Assembly: GCF_025210435.1 (NCBI RefSeq)
Contig: NZ_JAOART010000023.1
Location: 62,001 to 126,000 of the forward strand
From: Anaeromicrobium sp.
Lineage (GTDB): Bacteria > Bacillota > Clostridia > Peptostreptococcales > Thermotaleaceae
Length of the DNA: 64,000 nucleotides
Direction: 5' to 3'
Position 1 is the first letter of the stretch. Each line of letters starts with the position of its first letter. The notes below the pieces were generated by a model, which saw only the letters and a list, made by a program, of their open reading frames with translations, was not told where the DNA came from and made no database searches. Shown here piece after piece: positions 32,360-42,210 of the stretch. Made by a program: the position numbers and the translations under genes.

Positions 32360-33310
32360 ATGAAAAATGCATTTTTCATGATTTTAATTGCTGTTGCATT
32401 TCTATCATTTGTAAACATGGGAAGCGAAAAAAAATCTCAAGAGGTCTATGAAAATGAAGAATTGGTTATTACTAAGAATGAAACGGATGGGAACGGTAAG
32501 TCAAATCAACAAGTTATGACTAATCATAAAAAAGAAATAAATATAAAGGAAGAGGCTGTTAAAGCAGATTTTATAAAACTAAATGGGCATACAAAAGAAA
32601 ATGCTAAGTTACCAGTATTTGCAGAGGGTGAGATTTCTTGTGTAGACTATGAAAATGTTATGGATGTAGTTCCTTCTTTCTTACTTTCACAAAAGGAAGG
32701 CGATGGGTATGGGATATATCATATTGCAAATGTTCCAGCTTTTATAGGAAAAGATGGGAACATCAAGTTAAAAGATGGTGACATAGTTAAAATTTATGGT
32801 ATTGTAGATGCAGAAACTGCAAAAGACGGATCAATTAGAATAGTTGCAACGAGCATTGAAAAGGTTAATAATACAAAAATTGAAATAGAAAATACAAAGG
32901 AAACAAAAGGTGAGAATAAATCAATAACGGATAAAGAAAAAGAAAGTAAAAGAAAAGTGGATCGCGAATCTGAGATAGAAACTACTATAAGAGACAAGTT
33001 TTATAGTGAAGATTATACAAATGCTAAACTTAGTAGCATAACCATAAATGAAAATTTAGGGACAGATACGTCTGATGATTATATAGCTCTTGTATATATT
33101 AAATTTGATATAAAAAATAGTCGTGAAACAGGAAATAAAATTATGAGAATGTATTCAGATGATTTAGTTGCCAAAGTAGCAGAGTTAGGAATAACAGATA
33201 TAAGTGAAGCGGCAATATTTTGGGAGGATGAATACAACAGCAGAAGTGTTAAATATTCATATGAATATAAAAATGATGAATTTTATATTATGGATATTGC
33301 AGGAGAATAA
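32360..33310 (+). CDS. exported protein inserted in the tail module (moron)
   Basis: The 316-aa protein begins with a signal-peptide-like hydrophobic stretch (MKNAFFMILIAVAFLSFVN), has no lipobox cysteine, and continues with charged linkers and two small folded parts. One resembles an OB-like strand set (YGIYHIANVPAFIGKDGNIK, VKIYGIVDAE) and the other the C-terminal ALVYIKFDIKNSRETGNKIM region. It has its own extended -10 promoter and terminator within the tail operon, the signature of a moron expressed from the prophage. A cell-surface role in the lysogen is likely; no family is certain. Confidence 0.65.
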   Translation: MKNAFFMILIAVAFLSFVNMGSEKKSQEVYENEELVITKNETDGNGKSNQQVMTNHKKEINIKEEAVKADFIKLNGHTKENAKLPVFAEGEISCVDYENVMDVVPSFLLSQKEGDGYGIYHIANVPAFIGKDGNIKLKDGDIVKIYGIVDAETAKDGSIRIVATSIEKVNNTKIEIENTKETKGENKSITDKEKESKRKVDRESEIETTIRDKFYSEDYTNAKLSSITINENLGTDTSDDYIALVYIKFDIKNSRETGNKIMRMYSDDLVAKVAELGITDISEAAIFWEDEYNSRSVKYSYEYKNDEFYIMDIAGE

Positions 33311-33374
33311 AATTAATGAGCAATTCTTAAACTGAAGATGTTTCTATATTGAACAGTATGTAGTAAGCTTATCG

Positions 33375-33399
33375 AAAGACCACAATTTTGTGGTCTTTT
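33375..33399 (+). terminator. terminator of the tail-module moron
   Basis: AAAGACCACAA/TTGTGGTCTTT perfect stem followed by a short T-run. It isolates the moron, and late transcripts must read through it. Confidence 0.8.
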
Positions 33400-33456
33400 A
33401 TAATTCTTATTATAGCTTTGTAATTATTCAAAACATTAATAAAGGCAGGTGATTGC

Positions 33457-34113
33457 ATGGATGTATATCTTATAAACGACAAAGAAAAAAGTACTCTTCA
33501 TTTTCCTGTAAATCCATTTTTCATAACTGTAAACAGAAATAAAAGGTATGAAACAGTAGATATTATTGACTTTGGGGAAGTTGATTTTAGTGATAAGGGT
33601 AAAAAGATAAAAGAATTGACCATGGATACATTATTACCTGCTAAATATGATACTTATTGTAAGTACTCCGATATCCCTAAACCTATAAAAACCATGCAAA
33701 AGTTAGAGAAATGGATGAACCAAAAGGAACCGTTAAGACTTATTGTTACAGATTTTGGTTTTAATGAGCTAGTTAATATTGTCACTATACATGAAGAAGA
33801 AAGAGCAGGAGAAACAGGCGATAAATATATAACTTTAAATTTTAGAATGTGGAGAGAATTAAAAATTGAAACTGTAGTTTCAGCTGTAAAGAAAACTTCA
33901 GGCAGTGACCGAAATAAACAGCTAAAAAGAAATAGATCTATAATTAATTATTCATCTAAAACTTATACTGTTAAGCCAAAGGATTCATTATATAAGATAG
34001 CAAAAAAAACATTGAAAGATGGTTCTAGATGGTCAGAAATATATAGTAAAAATAAAAAAGTTATTGGTAAAGATCCTAATCGTATTTATCCAGGTCAAAA
34101 GTTGGTGATTTAA
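33457..34113 (+). CDS. LysM-containing baseplate hub spacer (XkdP-like)
   Basis: The 218-aa protein has an N-terminal hub domain (LINDKEKSTLHFPVNPFFITVN, DIIDFGEVDFSDKG) and a C-terminal LysM module (about 165-216: KTYTVKPKDSLYKIAKKTL, IYSKNKKVIGKDPNRIYPGQKL). This matches XkdP and the gp53-like spacer family that binds peptidoglycan and links hub to tube. It lies after the tape measure, interrupted only by the moron. Confidence 0.88.
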   Translation: MDVYLINDKEKSTLHFPVNPFFITVNRNKRYETVDIIDFGEVDFSDKGKKIKELTMDTLLPAKYDTYCKYSDIPKPIKTMQKLEKWMNQKEPLRLIVTDFGFNELVNIVTIHEEERAGETGDKYITLNFRMWRELKIETVVSAVKKTSGSDRNKQLKRNRSIINYSSKTYTVKPKDSLYKIAKKTLKDGSRWSEIYSKNKKVIGKDPNRIYPGQKLVI

Positions 34114-35085
34114 ATGGCTATTCTCATATTTAAAGATAAATATAAAATAGACAATTTAAATGAAGGGATACAGCTTAGTGAGGCAATAGACACAATTGCT
34201 TATACAGCGACCATACAACTTACAATAACAGATGAGCTTGATAAGATAGGAATAGATAAAGGGGATGCCATTGAAATACTTGAAACGAATTTTGAGACGA
34301 AAGAATTAGAATCAGTATTTAAGGGGATTATCTGGGAGAAGGATACAGATAGAAGAATCAGAAAAGCAGGAAGAATTATTTGCAAAGAAAGAACGGTATA
34401 TTTAGAAGAATCAGAGGATGAATATTTATTTCCAGCAGGACAACCAGCAACTCAAAGAGCAAAAAAACTTTGTAGTGATTGGGGTATACCTATAGGAAGT
34501 TTTGAAAATACCATAATACCTTTATCAAAGGCTGTTTATAGAAGTGAATCTATATATGGGATTATGTTAAAGGATCTTCAAGAAACAGCTCAAAAAGGTG
34601 GAGAACTTTATATATATCAGATGAAAGGAAATTTAGATTTAATCAAGGTAGGTAGTAATAAAAAGGTATGGGATATATCAAACATTATAGAAGAAGTAAA
34701 TCAAAAAAGTTCTTTAGATGGAACTGTAACACAAGTAAAAGTACTAGGTAAAGAAGAAAAAGATATAAAAACGCCTGTGATTGGAATTTATAAAAAAGAT
34801 GCAGATAAATATGGAACTGTACAAAAGATTATACAGGATGAAAAAATTAAAAGTGCTGCAGATGCAAAAAGCAGAGCCAATAATATGTTTAGTCCTGGTA
34901 CTGGAAGTATAACCACAACAGGAATTGATATAAATTCTATAAGAGCAGGGGATAAGGTGAAGTTAAATGGATTTGAAATTTTTGTTTCAGAAGTTACTCA
35001 TAAACTAGGGAATCCTGGTCGTATGAGTCTTACCTTGGAAAACTATGATCAAATAAGAAGGAGATTTTACAATGGAAATATTTAA
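34114..35085 (+). CDS. baseplate hub protein (XkdQ-like)
   Basis: The 323-aa protein matches XkdQ/YqbQ hub proteins, relatives of gpD of phage P2 and gp27 of T4: an N-terminal IAYTATIQLTITDEL barrel, a FKGIIWEKDTDRRIRKAGRII strand region and a C-terminal GDKVKLNGFEIFVSEVTHKLGN segment. It forms the trimeric hub through which the tube ends. It directly abuts the LysM gene. Confidence 0.82.
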   Translation: MAILIFKDKYKIDNLNEGIQLSEAIDTIAYTATIQLTITDELDKIGIDKGDAIEILETNFETKELESVFKGIIWEKDTDRRIRKAGRIICKERTVYLEESEDEYLFPAGQPATQRAKKLCSDWGIPIGSFENTIIPLSKAVYRSESIYGIMLKDLQETAQKGGELYIYQMKGNLDLIKVGSNKKVWDISNIIEEVNQKSSLDGTVTQVKVLGKEEKDIKTPVIGIYKKDADKYGTVQKIIQDEKIKSAADAKSRANNMFSPGTGSITTTGIDINSIRAGDKVKLNGFEIFVSEVTHKLGNPGRMSLTLENYDQIRRRFYNGNI

Positions 35086-35476
35086 TGAGATTGTGAGAGA
35101 AATTAAAGGATCTTCAAATAATGCTGCAAAGCGTACTTCTGAAACTGTTGGATTAGAACTAGGGACTATGACGGGAGAAAGAAAGGTAAAACTTGATAAT
35201 TTTAAGTATGAAGTATCCTGTCTATTATCAGAGTATGTAACAAGACAACACAAGCGAATTGTAACATTAACTCATGAAGAAATGGCTCAGAGGGATCTAG
35301 GGGATAAGACTGAAAATGACTACCTAGATACAGACGATAAAGTTCCTCTTTACACAAGCTATAAACATAATTTTATAGAGCTTCAGTTCGAGGATGTTTT
35401 GAAAGTAGGTGATAGGGTATTGGTAGCTTTAGTTAATGGTGGAGTTGATTTTGTTGTGTTAGGGAGAGTGGTATAG
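35072..35476 (+). CDS. baseplate protein, DUF2577/XkdR-like
   Basis: The 134-aa protein overlaps the hub gene by 14 bp and shows the DUF2577 pattern (FNEIVREIKGSSNNAAKRTSETVGLELGTMTG, and a C-terminal VLVALVNGGVDFVVLGRVV barrel strand). It belongs to the PBSX-type baseplate set. Confidence 0.8.
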   Translation: MEIFNEIVREIKGSSNNAAKRTSETVGLELGTMTGERKVKLDNFKYEVSCLLSEYVTRQHKRIVTLTHEEMAQRDLGDKTENDYLDTDDKVPLYTSYKHNFIELQFEDVLKVGDRVLVALVNGGVDFVVLGRVV

Positions 35477-35937
35477 TGCCTAATTTATTCCCACAAAACA
35501 TGGAATTTGAATATGAAGAGAAAAGCATAGAAGATTTGGAAGAACCTTTAGAATTTAAGGGTTCTTATTTATTTGACTTTGAAAAGGGTGAGTTTGTAAA
35601 AAATCCAGATGGAACAATAGCAAAATCAAATGATCTAGAAGCTTATGTACAGTGGTGTAATAAGACAATGTATTCTCCAAGATATAAACTAGCCTATAGT
35701 GATCTATATGGACAAGAGTTTAATAAGCTTATAGGGACCTTACTTTCTAAGGATGCCATAGAACTTGAAATAAAGAGAATGACAGAAGAAACACTCATAG
35801 TGCATCCAAGAACTAGAGAAATTACTAACTTTGTATTTAAATGGTCTGATAGTAAGGAAGAAGTTTTCTATGAATATGAGGTCATAACCATAGATGGTGA
35901 AAGGTTTATGCTAGAGAATAGTGTGAAAGTGAGGTGA
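35476..35937 (+). CDS. baseplate wedge protein, DUF2634/XkdS-like
   Basis: The 153-aa protein begins with GTG overlapping the previous stop. It matches DUF2634 (FEYEEKSIEDLEEPLEFKGSYLFDFEKGEF, YVQWCNKTMYSPRYKLAYSD), the gp25-like wedge component that initiates sheath assembly. Confidence 0.8.
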   Translation: MPNLFPQNMEFEYEEKSIEDLEEPLEFKGSYLFDFEKGEFVKNPDGTIAKSNDLEAYVQWCNKTMYSPRYKLAYSDLYGQEFNKLIGTLLSKDAIELEIKRMTEETLIVHPRTREITNFVFKWSDSKEEVFYEYEVITIDGERFMLENSVKVR

Positions 35938-35942
35938 TACAA

Positions 35943-37070
35943 TTGGAAAAAGATTTACCTATGCCAGGTTTTTTAGAAGAGGATGCTGATATTATACATA
36001 AGAGGATGTTAGAAAAAGCTCCACCTGGTATAAGTACTATTGAAGGTGATTTCTTTTGGGATAATACTAGACCTACTGCAGAAGAAAAAGCAGAACTTAT
36101 TCAACTAAAGTTACAAAATATTTTAAGGCTGGCATTTCCACAAACTTCATATGGTCTATGGCTAGAATATCTAGGAGAATGTAAAGGTGTATTTAAGAAT
36201 CCAGCAACTAAATCCACAGGGGTAATAAAAGTAAAGGGTAAGTTTGGAACAGTAGTGGAAAAAGGTAAGATAGTAGGTATTCCCGCCACAGATAAAAAAG
36301 AAAGTATAGAATTTGAATTCACAGAAACTGAGGCAATAGATGATACAGGGATAGCTTATATTAATGCAAAATGTCTCCAAGAAGGAACTGTAGGAAATGT
36401 ATTACCTAATACCATAACAGTACTTATTACTCCTATAAATGGTATAAAAAGCATTACAAATGAAGAAGAGTTTAAGGGTGGTACTGAAATAGAGGATGAA
36501 GAACATTATAGAGATAGAGTTATAGAAGAAGAACAAGATGAAGATTCAAGCGGAAATGATGAAGACTATGTGAAATGGGCAAAGCAAGTACCTGGTGTAG
36601 GATTTGCTTATGTAATATCAGAATGGGATGGTGCTGGAACAGTTAAGGTATTAATATTAGACAAAAATGGGCAACCAGCAGTACCAGAACTCATAGGTGA
36701 AGTACAAAAGTATATTGCACCAATAGTCCCCAAAGGACAAAATCGAGGAGGAAAGGCTCCTATAGGTGCCATAGTAACTGTAACTGCTCCAAGTGTATTA
36801 AATATAGATATACGAGCTCATTTTGAATTTGAAGATGGTTTTAATACTGAAGAGGTATTAAATAATCTGAAGGATAAAGTAAATGCATATCTAGGTGGAA
36901 TTGATGTAGGTGGCACCATAATTTATAAAGTTATAGATACTATTGCCGGATCCATGATACTTCAAAAGGAAGGTCTTAAAGATTTCAATAACCTTACTAT
37001 TAATAATGGAACAATCAACATTGAACTCATAGATCAGGTAGCTACAGTTGGAGAGGTGAATAGCATATGA
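35943..37070 (+). CDS. baseplate J-like protein (XkdT/gp47 family)
   Basis: The protein (375 aa from the TTG at 35943, with GAGGTGAT 5-6 nt upstream; a GTG at 35934 would add three residues) matches baseplate J/gp47: LPMPGFLEEDADIIHKRML at the start, then barrel repeats, the GGTEIEDEEHYRDRVIEE segment and a C-terminal IGAIVTVTAPSVLNIDI strand. It is the main wedge protein linking the hub to the fibres. Confidence 0.88.
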   Translation: MEKDLPMPGFLEEDADIIHKRMLEKAPPGISTIEGDFFWDNTRPTAEEKAELIQLKLQNILRLAFPQTSYGLWLEYLGECKGVFKNPATKSTGVIKVKGKFGTVVEKGKIVGIPATDKKESIEFEFTETEAIDDTGIAYINAKCLQEGTVGNVLPNTITVLITPINGIKSITNEEEFKGGTEIEDEEHYRDRVIEEEQDEDSSGNDEDYVKWAKQVPGVGFAYVISEWDGAGTVKVLILDKNGQPAVPELIGEVQKYIAPIVPKGQNRGGKAPIGAIVTVTAPSVLNIDIRAHFEFEDGFNTEEVLNNLKDKVNAYLGGIDVGGTIIYKVIDTIAGSMILQKEGLKDFNNLTINNGTINIELIDQVATVGEVNSI

Positions 37071-37705
37071 TTAATTCACCTAAAGGAAGAGATATGATCT
37101 CTTATGTATCACCTATCTATGGACAAAGTGAAGTAGCAAAAGCAATATTTGAGTCGATAGGGACTGAATGGGATAATGCAGATGAATTAGCGGAAGATAT
37201 TTTGCTACAACTTTTTCCACAGACAGCTACATGGGGACTAATATTTTGGGAATTACGATTAGGATTGTCAACTAATCTAAGTGAAGATATAGAAAAAAGA
37301 AGAAGAAGAGTAATAGCAAAAATGCAAAGTAAGTACACCATTAATCCAGAACGAATGGCCATGATACTTAAAAATTATACTGGGGCAGAAATAGAAATAA
37401 TCGAGAACATAGCACCTCATACATTTGAAATTAAATTATTAGGAAGTGAAGGATTCCCTAATAGCTTAGATGATTTATATAAAAGAGTGAAAAAAATTAA
37501 ACCTTCTCATTTATCAGTGAAGTATAAATTAGTATCTATAAGCAACATGGATATATACTTTGCAACCTTTATGAGAACTGGCGAAGAAATAACTGTGTAC
37601 CCATGGACACCTAAAGATATAGAATCCAAAGGACAAATAAATATAGCTATGGCCAGTAGTACTGGCTCAGAAGACATAACAATATATCCTAAGAAGGAGG
37701 GATAG
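37067..37705 (+). CDS. YmfQ/XkdU-like tail protein (DUF2313)
   Basis: The 212-aa protein overlaps the J-like gene by 4 bp (ATGA). The YVSPIYGQSEVAKAIFESIG, LLQLFPQTATWGLIFWELRLGL and RRRVIAKMQSKYTINPERMA segments match DUF2313 baseplate proteins, the P2 gpI-like arm that carries the tail fibre. Confidence 0.82.
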   Translation: MINSPKGRDMISYVSPIYGQSEVAKAIFESIGTEWDNADELAEDILLQLFPQTATWGLIFWELRLGLSTNLSEDIEKRRRRVIAKMQSKYTINPERMAMILKNYTGAEIEIIENIAPHTFEIKLLGSEGFPNSLDDLYKRVKKIKPSHLSVKYKLVSISNMDIYFATFMRTGEEITVYPWTPKDIESKGQINIAMASSTGSEDITIYPKKEG

Positions 37706-37707
37706 GT

Positions 37708-40700
37708 TTGGCAGAACAATTTTATACCATATTAACCCAAATTGGTAAGGCTAGAATAGCTAATGCCAATGCATTTGGAACCAAGATAGATTTAACAACA
37801 TTAGTAGTTGGGGATAGTGGAGGTTCTTATTATGATCCTACAGAAGAAAGTGAGAATGTAAGAAATGAAGTTTGGCGTGGAAATATCAACTCAATAACTA
37901 CAGATGAGGAAAATCCTAATTGGATAGTAATTACAACTGTTATTCCATCTGATATAGGTGGATTTATGATTAGAGAAGCTGCAATATTAGATGGTGAAGG
38001 AAATCTTATTGCCATTGGAAAGTATCCTGAAACATATAAGCCCAAAATACAAGATGGAAGTTCTAAGGATCTAATAATAAAGATGATATTAGAAGTTTCT
38101 AACTCATCTAGTGTAACATTAAAGATAGATCCTACAGTTATATTAGCTACTAAAAAAGACATTCAAGTTGTAGAAGATAATTTAGAAATTAAGGCAAAGC
38201 AAACACAAGATTTGATGAGAGCTTCAATACCTAGTGGGGTTATAGGTTTTAAGCAGTTAGAATTTACAATGGAACCTAACAAGATTATACTTCCAGCAGA
38301 CACGTATCATATAAATGGAGAGATTATAAACTTACCTGGGCAGGACATAGTATTACCACTACCACCAGTTACAGGCGAGCGTGACGACTTCGTATTTTTA
38401 GAAGTTTACAAACAGAAAAACGCAAGCGGAAAAACTGAGATTAAGCACCGTATAAGGGTAGTTGAGGGGGTAGATTTCGATAAATACCCCGAGGGTTTCG
38501 TATCTAGCAATATTGTGTCGGGAAGTAGTTTAGTAATCAACCCGAAAATTACGGCACAGGGCGCAAATTCAGAGCCTATGGAGGTTGTAGATACAGGAGA
38601 GAGTCAAGCGTGGAACATACAGACTTTTGTCCACCAAGCTATGAGAAATTATTCGCAACGAATAGCAGGAGACGACGTAGGACTTTATGTAGCAGGACTA
38701 GGCGACCATGACAGTAAGACTATATTAGGCACGACCGACGGCTACGTGTATGCCGTACCACTGTTTCGCGTAAAACGCAGGAACACGGCGTCGTATAGTG
38801 ATGTGAACCCAGGAGGGGCGCCAAACTTCATACCTGTAAGTGTCACAAGACCCGAAGAAGTAGCACCCAGCCAATCGTCACAGATAACAGTAAATAGTAA
38901 TTACGACAAATTAGCTGTAGGCGACATATTAGAAACTATGGAAGGCTTAGACGTAATGAGGGTAGACCGCTTAGACGGTAATAACTTAATAACTGTAACT
39001 AACGTATATACGTCTACGATAGGGGCTATATCTCATGATTATAAAATAGGCGGAGCGCAAAGACCCGATAGTCTACACTGTGACGTAATAGACGAAAGGG
39101 ACATTATAGACCTACGCCACAAAGTAAGCTTAACAGGAGTCAATTATAATCAACTCCTAGAGCAGAGTTTTGACAAATTACTACGCGGAGAACTTCAAAC
39201 GAAGGATAAGAAGCAAATGCGTAAAACGTACCACGGTGTACGTAAGACTCCTAAAGACGCGAATACCGTGTTTTATGCGTCTTTAGATGGAACTACTACG
39301 GCGGAAGTAGGCGGCGCACCTACTGAAATAAATACTACAGAGGGAAGCGGCTACGCGCCAATGCCTACGGGATTAGGAGGTAAAGCAACTGTTAAATATG
39401 ACCTAACAGATATAGACACAACAGAATTAACTATGGATATGTGGGTTAAAACACCACCTAATACAGATAGTAATGAACATATTTTTACTATCTATGCTAA
39501 TGATGGAAATTGGTCTAATGAAAATATAATGAAAATGTACTTCGGTGGTCCGACTGGTACGGGTTATCTTAGATTTAGACCTTTTGGTATTACATGGGAT
39601 ATTAATATGTGTAAATACAAGTTTAACGAAATAATCCATATAAGGATTACCGTAAGCAATGATAAGTACACGGTATACGTTAATGGTGAATCCGTTTACG
39701 AAGGTATTGTCGCAAACATAAACGAAAAAACTATAAACAAACTGGAAATTACGTGTACTAGTGCAACTAAAGTTGCCGACTTCTCTATCTCAAACATAGA
39801 CCGCGGTGCGGACTTCGCTACACTTCCACAGGACTTTATAAGCGGTCACGCGGATATTACGGCGGCGTTTAGCGGACAAAGAAACGTACATAGCGATGCA
39901 CTAACTAGCCAACCTACAATAGGTATTGCTAGAGGTAGTGGTAGCGGTCACAGCTACGGAGTAACAGCTACACCTGGAACCTGGGCGGCTGGTGATACCG
40001 TGAAAGTCAAGGGGATGGCTGGCGAACTAATTTCGGGCGTGCTAGACAGTAATACGGCATTAGCTAGAATAGAGGAAATAGTAAGCAGTAACCAGGTCAG
40101 AGTAACCGACGTAGCTAAACTGGTTGTAGGCGATACTGTAGACGTAATAGGTAGCGACTTATCTAATGGCACGTCTATAGATACTACAATTATAGCTATA
40201 GACGGTGATGTAGTTACCGTAGATAATGTAGCGTTTGACGCCGCACATGTTGGATTTTACTTAATAGAGACAACAGCCAGTAATTCCAGTCCTATAGTAA
40301 GATACTCAAGCGCAGGAGTTTCATATATAGTAACTGGAACCTGGGCGGGACTAGGTACGAATGAGGCTACATTCACACTAGGAAGTAACGCGGGCCTAGT
40401 AAACGCGGACCTACAAGTAGGGTATGGCCTGAACATGGAATCAGGCCAGGCGGGTATACCTGTAGTGTATACCGAAACCCTACAGGGAGAGGTTAACGGT
40501 AAAAAACTTATACCTGGAGTAGTGGCAGTAATAGACGATTTTAAGGGCAAGGTAGAAGGAAGTATTGTAGAAAATCCTAACGTAATGAAGGCGAACTATG
40601 GACAAACTACCTTACAACCGCCTACGGGTACGTGGAATAGCGTAATAACAACGCCTGCATACGACTTAGTAACAACGCTAAACAATAACCTATTTACACT

Positions 40701-41793
40701 AGAAACAGCTCCGAACGGTGCTATACCACAACAAATGTTCTCCTTTAATTTAATCCGTATTGTGGAAGACAAATACGGGCCTATCCCTGCGGCGGATAAG
40801 GTAAAGTGGCTTAAAGACAACTTAAATAAAATAATCGTGACATACTACGGAAGGGCGGAAAACCCGACTGACAATATTATGTATGTATCCTGGTGGCAGG
40901 ATGGTACTGACGACTGGGCAGCATTTCCACCAGGTTCGTCTTATGATACAGATACTACAAACGGAGTTACTAAATTTACAAGACCCTGCTATGCTACTAA
41001 TTCCTGGTGGTCCGAGTGTATGGATATAAATGGGTTTGTCCACCTATTAGCTAGTACGAAGGCTTCCGACGGTGTTAAACCTAGTACGATTTACACGGAC
41101 TACGTAAATATAGAAGTAGAATTAAAAGGTAAAACGGACTACGATATGTTAGTCCCAGAAAACCCACGCCGCGACGACGGAAAAGCTGGGGTACTCCTGG
41201 TAAGAAAAGAAACTAGGGAAATAGAGACATATTTCCCGGCCGAGGAGTCCGACGGCGTAATTACATGGGGGGACCACACGCCTTATGGTGGTTGTATAGA
41301 TGGTAAAAGTATACTAGACGCAACCATAAGTGGTAAGGGCTTCAACGTATCGGGTGGTAACTTTATTACGTGCCTTAAAAATGTGTTTGTGTCTCCATTC
41401 TGTATAACGAATATTTCTAGGCTGGACCTACTACCCGTACATGCTAACTTAAAAGTATTTGATAACAGGGGAGCGCTGATACATTACGAAAACCCTATTA
41501 TCAGTAATAGTGTGGGCGTTTACGCTATTCCAAATACTGTATATGGAGACTTTAGTACAAATAACAGCGTTAGGCCGCTAACCTTCTATGTACATGAAGA
41601 TATAGCAAAAATTTATATGCAATCTGAATATGAAAGAGATTTACTGTATATGTCAACGGGCATATACGAAGTTAACGGGGAATTATACTTAGGGGTATCT
41701 ACTAATAACGACCATATAACTAGGGAAACAGGCGAAAATGCTAGTTTTGACCTGTTTAAAATAGAAGGTAGACCACTAATAAAGGGGGTATAA
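37708..41793 (+). CDS. tail fibre / receptor-binding protein with LamG-like domain
   Basis: The 1361-aa protein starts with the conserved baseplate-attachment domain of tail fibres (DUF3751 type, about 5-160: YTILTQIGKARIANANAFGT, WVITTVIPSDIGGFMIREAA). A barrel-like region and, at about 520-690, a jelly-roll domain of the LamG/concanavalin type (TVFYASLDGTTTAEVGG, ELTMDMWVKTPPNTDSNEHI) follow, then beta-rich shaft and tip regions. From about residue 220 codon use changes sharply: CGT/CGC arginine, GAC, TAC and GCG become frequent, while the first 215 codons look native. The distal fibre was therefore probably acquired by recombination and sets host range. Confidence 0.85.
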   Translation: MAEQFYTILTQIGKARIANANAFGTKIDLTTLVVGDSGGSYYDPTEESENVRNEVWRGNINSITTDEENPNWIVITTVIPSDIGGFMIREAAILDGEGNLIAIGKYPETYKPKIQDGSSKDLIIKMILEVSNSSSVTLKIDPTVILATKKDIQVVEDNLEIKAKQTQDLMRASIPSGVIGFKQLEFTMEPNKIILPADTYHINGEIINLPGQDIVLPLPPVTGERDDFVFLEVYKQKNASGKTEIKHRIRVVEGVDFDKYPEGFVSSNIVSGSSLVINPKITAQGANSEPMEVVDTGESQAWNIQTFVHQAMRNYSQRIAGDDVGLYVAGLGDHDSKTILGTTDGYVYAVPLFRVKRRNTASYSDVNPGGAPNFIPVSVTRPEEVAPSQSSQITVNSNYDKLAVGDILETMEGLDVMRVDRLDGNNLITVTNVYTSTIGAISHDYKIGGAQRPDSLHCDVIDERDIIDLRHKVSLTGVNYNQLLEQSFDKLLRGELQTKDKKQMRKTYHGVRKTPKDANTVFYASLDGTTTAEVGGAPTEINTTEGSGYAPMPTGLGGKATVKYDLTDIDTTELTMDMWVKTPPNTDSNEHIFTIYANDGNWSNENIMKMYFGGPTGTGYLRFRPFGITWDINMCKYKFNEIIHIRITVSNDKYTVYVNGESVYEGIVANINEKTINKLEITCTSATKVADFSISNIDRGADFATLPQDFISGHADITAAFSGQRNVHSDALTSQPTIGIARGSGSGHSYGVTATPGTWAAGDTVKVKGMAGELISGVLDSNTALARIEEIVSSNQVRVTDVAKLVVGDTVDVIGSDLSNGTSIDTTIIAIDGDVVTVDNVAFDAAHVGFYLIETTASNSSPIVRYSSAGVSYIVTGTWAGLGTNEATFTLGSNAGLVNADLQVGYGLNMESGQAGIPVVYTETLQGEVNGKKLIPGVVAVIDDFKGKVEGSIVENPNVMKANYGQTTLQPPTGTWNSVITTPAYDLVTTLNNNLFTLETAPNGAIPQQMFSFNLIRIVEDKYGPIPAADKVKWLKDNLNKIIVTYYGRAENPTDNIMYVSWWQDGTDDWAAFPPGSSYDTDTTNGVTKFTRPCYATNSWWSECMDINGFVHLLASTKASDGVKPSTIYTDYVNIEVELKGKTDYDMLVPENPRRDDGKAGVLLVRKETREIETYFPAEESDGVITWGDHTPYGGCIDGKSILDATISGKGFNVSGGNFITCLKNVFVSPFCITNISRLDLLPVHANLKVFDNRGALIHYENPIISNSVGVYAIPNTVYGDFSTNNSVRPLTFYVHEDIAKIYMQSEYERDLLYMSTGIYEVNGELYLGVSTNNDHITRETGENASFDLFKIEGRPLIKGV

Positions 41794-42210
41794 ACTTTTG
41801 AAAATACTAATAAACAGACAAACTGATAAGGTAGTAGGGGTAAATATTCCCCCTACTCCTTTTACTATAGCGTTAGAAATTCCCGACGACCTACAGGTAA
41901 CGAAGGTCGTAGAGTACCAGGACGGGACTAAGCACAAGAAGAACGACCAGGACCAGCCACTATATAAGGATAACGTCGTAGTAGATCCCGAAACACAGGA
42001 GGAGACATACGACGAAGTGACAGAGAAGTCAAAAGCTGTAGAGTGGGAGGACAAGGACATAGTAGAGAAGCACGTAGGCGACGACGGGACCATAACCGAA
42101 GTAGATAGGGTTATACAGGTACCTACGAAATTCGAGGAACTGGACCCCGTAATAGTGCCTAATATGCTACATAAGTCCGTTAGATTAAAAGAGGAGCCTA
42201 CGGAGTTTAC
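38365..42210. other. foreign-composition segment spanning two tail genes
   Basis: GC content and codon choice rise abruptly near 38365 inside the fibre gene and fall back near 42210 inside the following gene. Both borders are in frame and within genes, so only the middle of this two-gene unit has been exchanged. Borders are estimated by eye. Confidence 0.65.
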
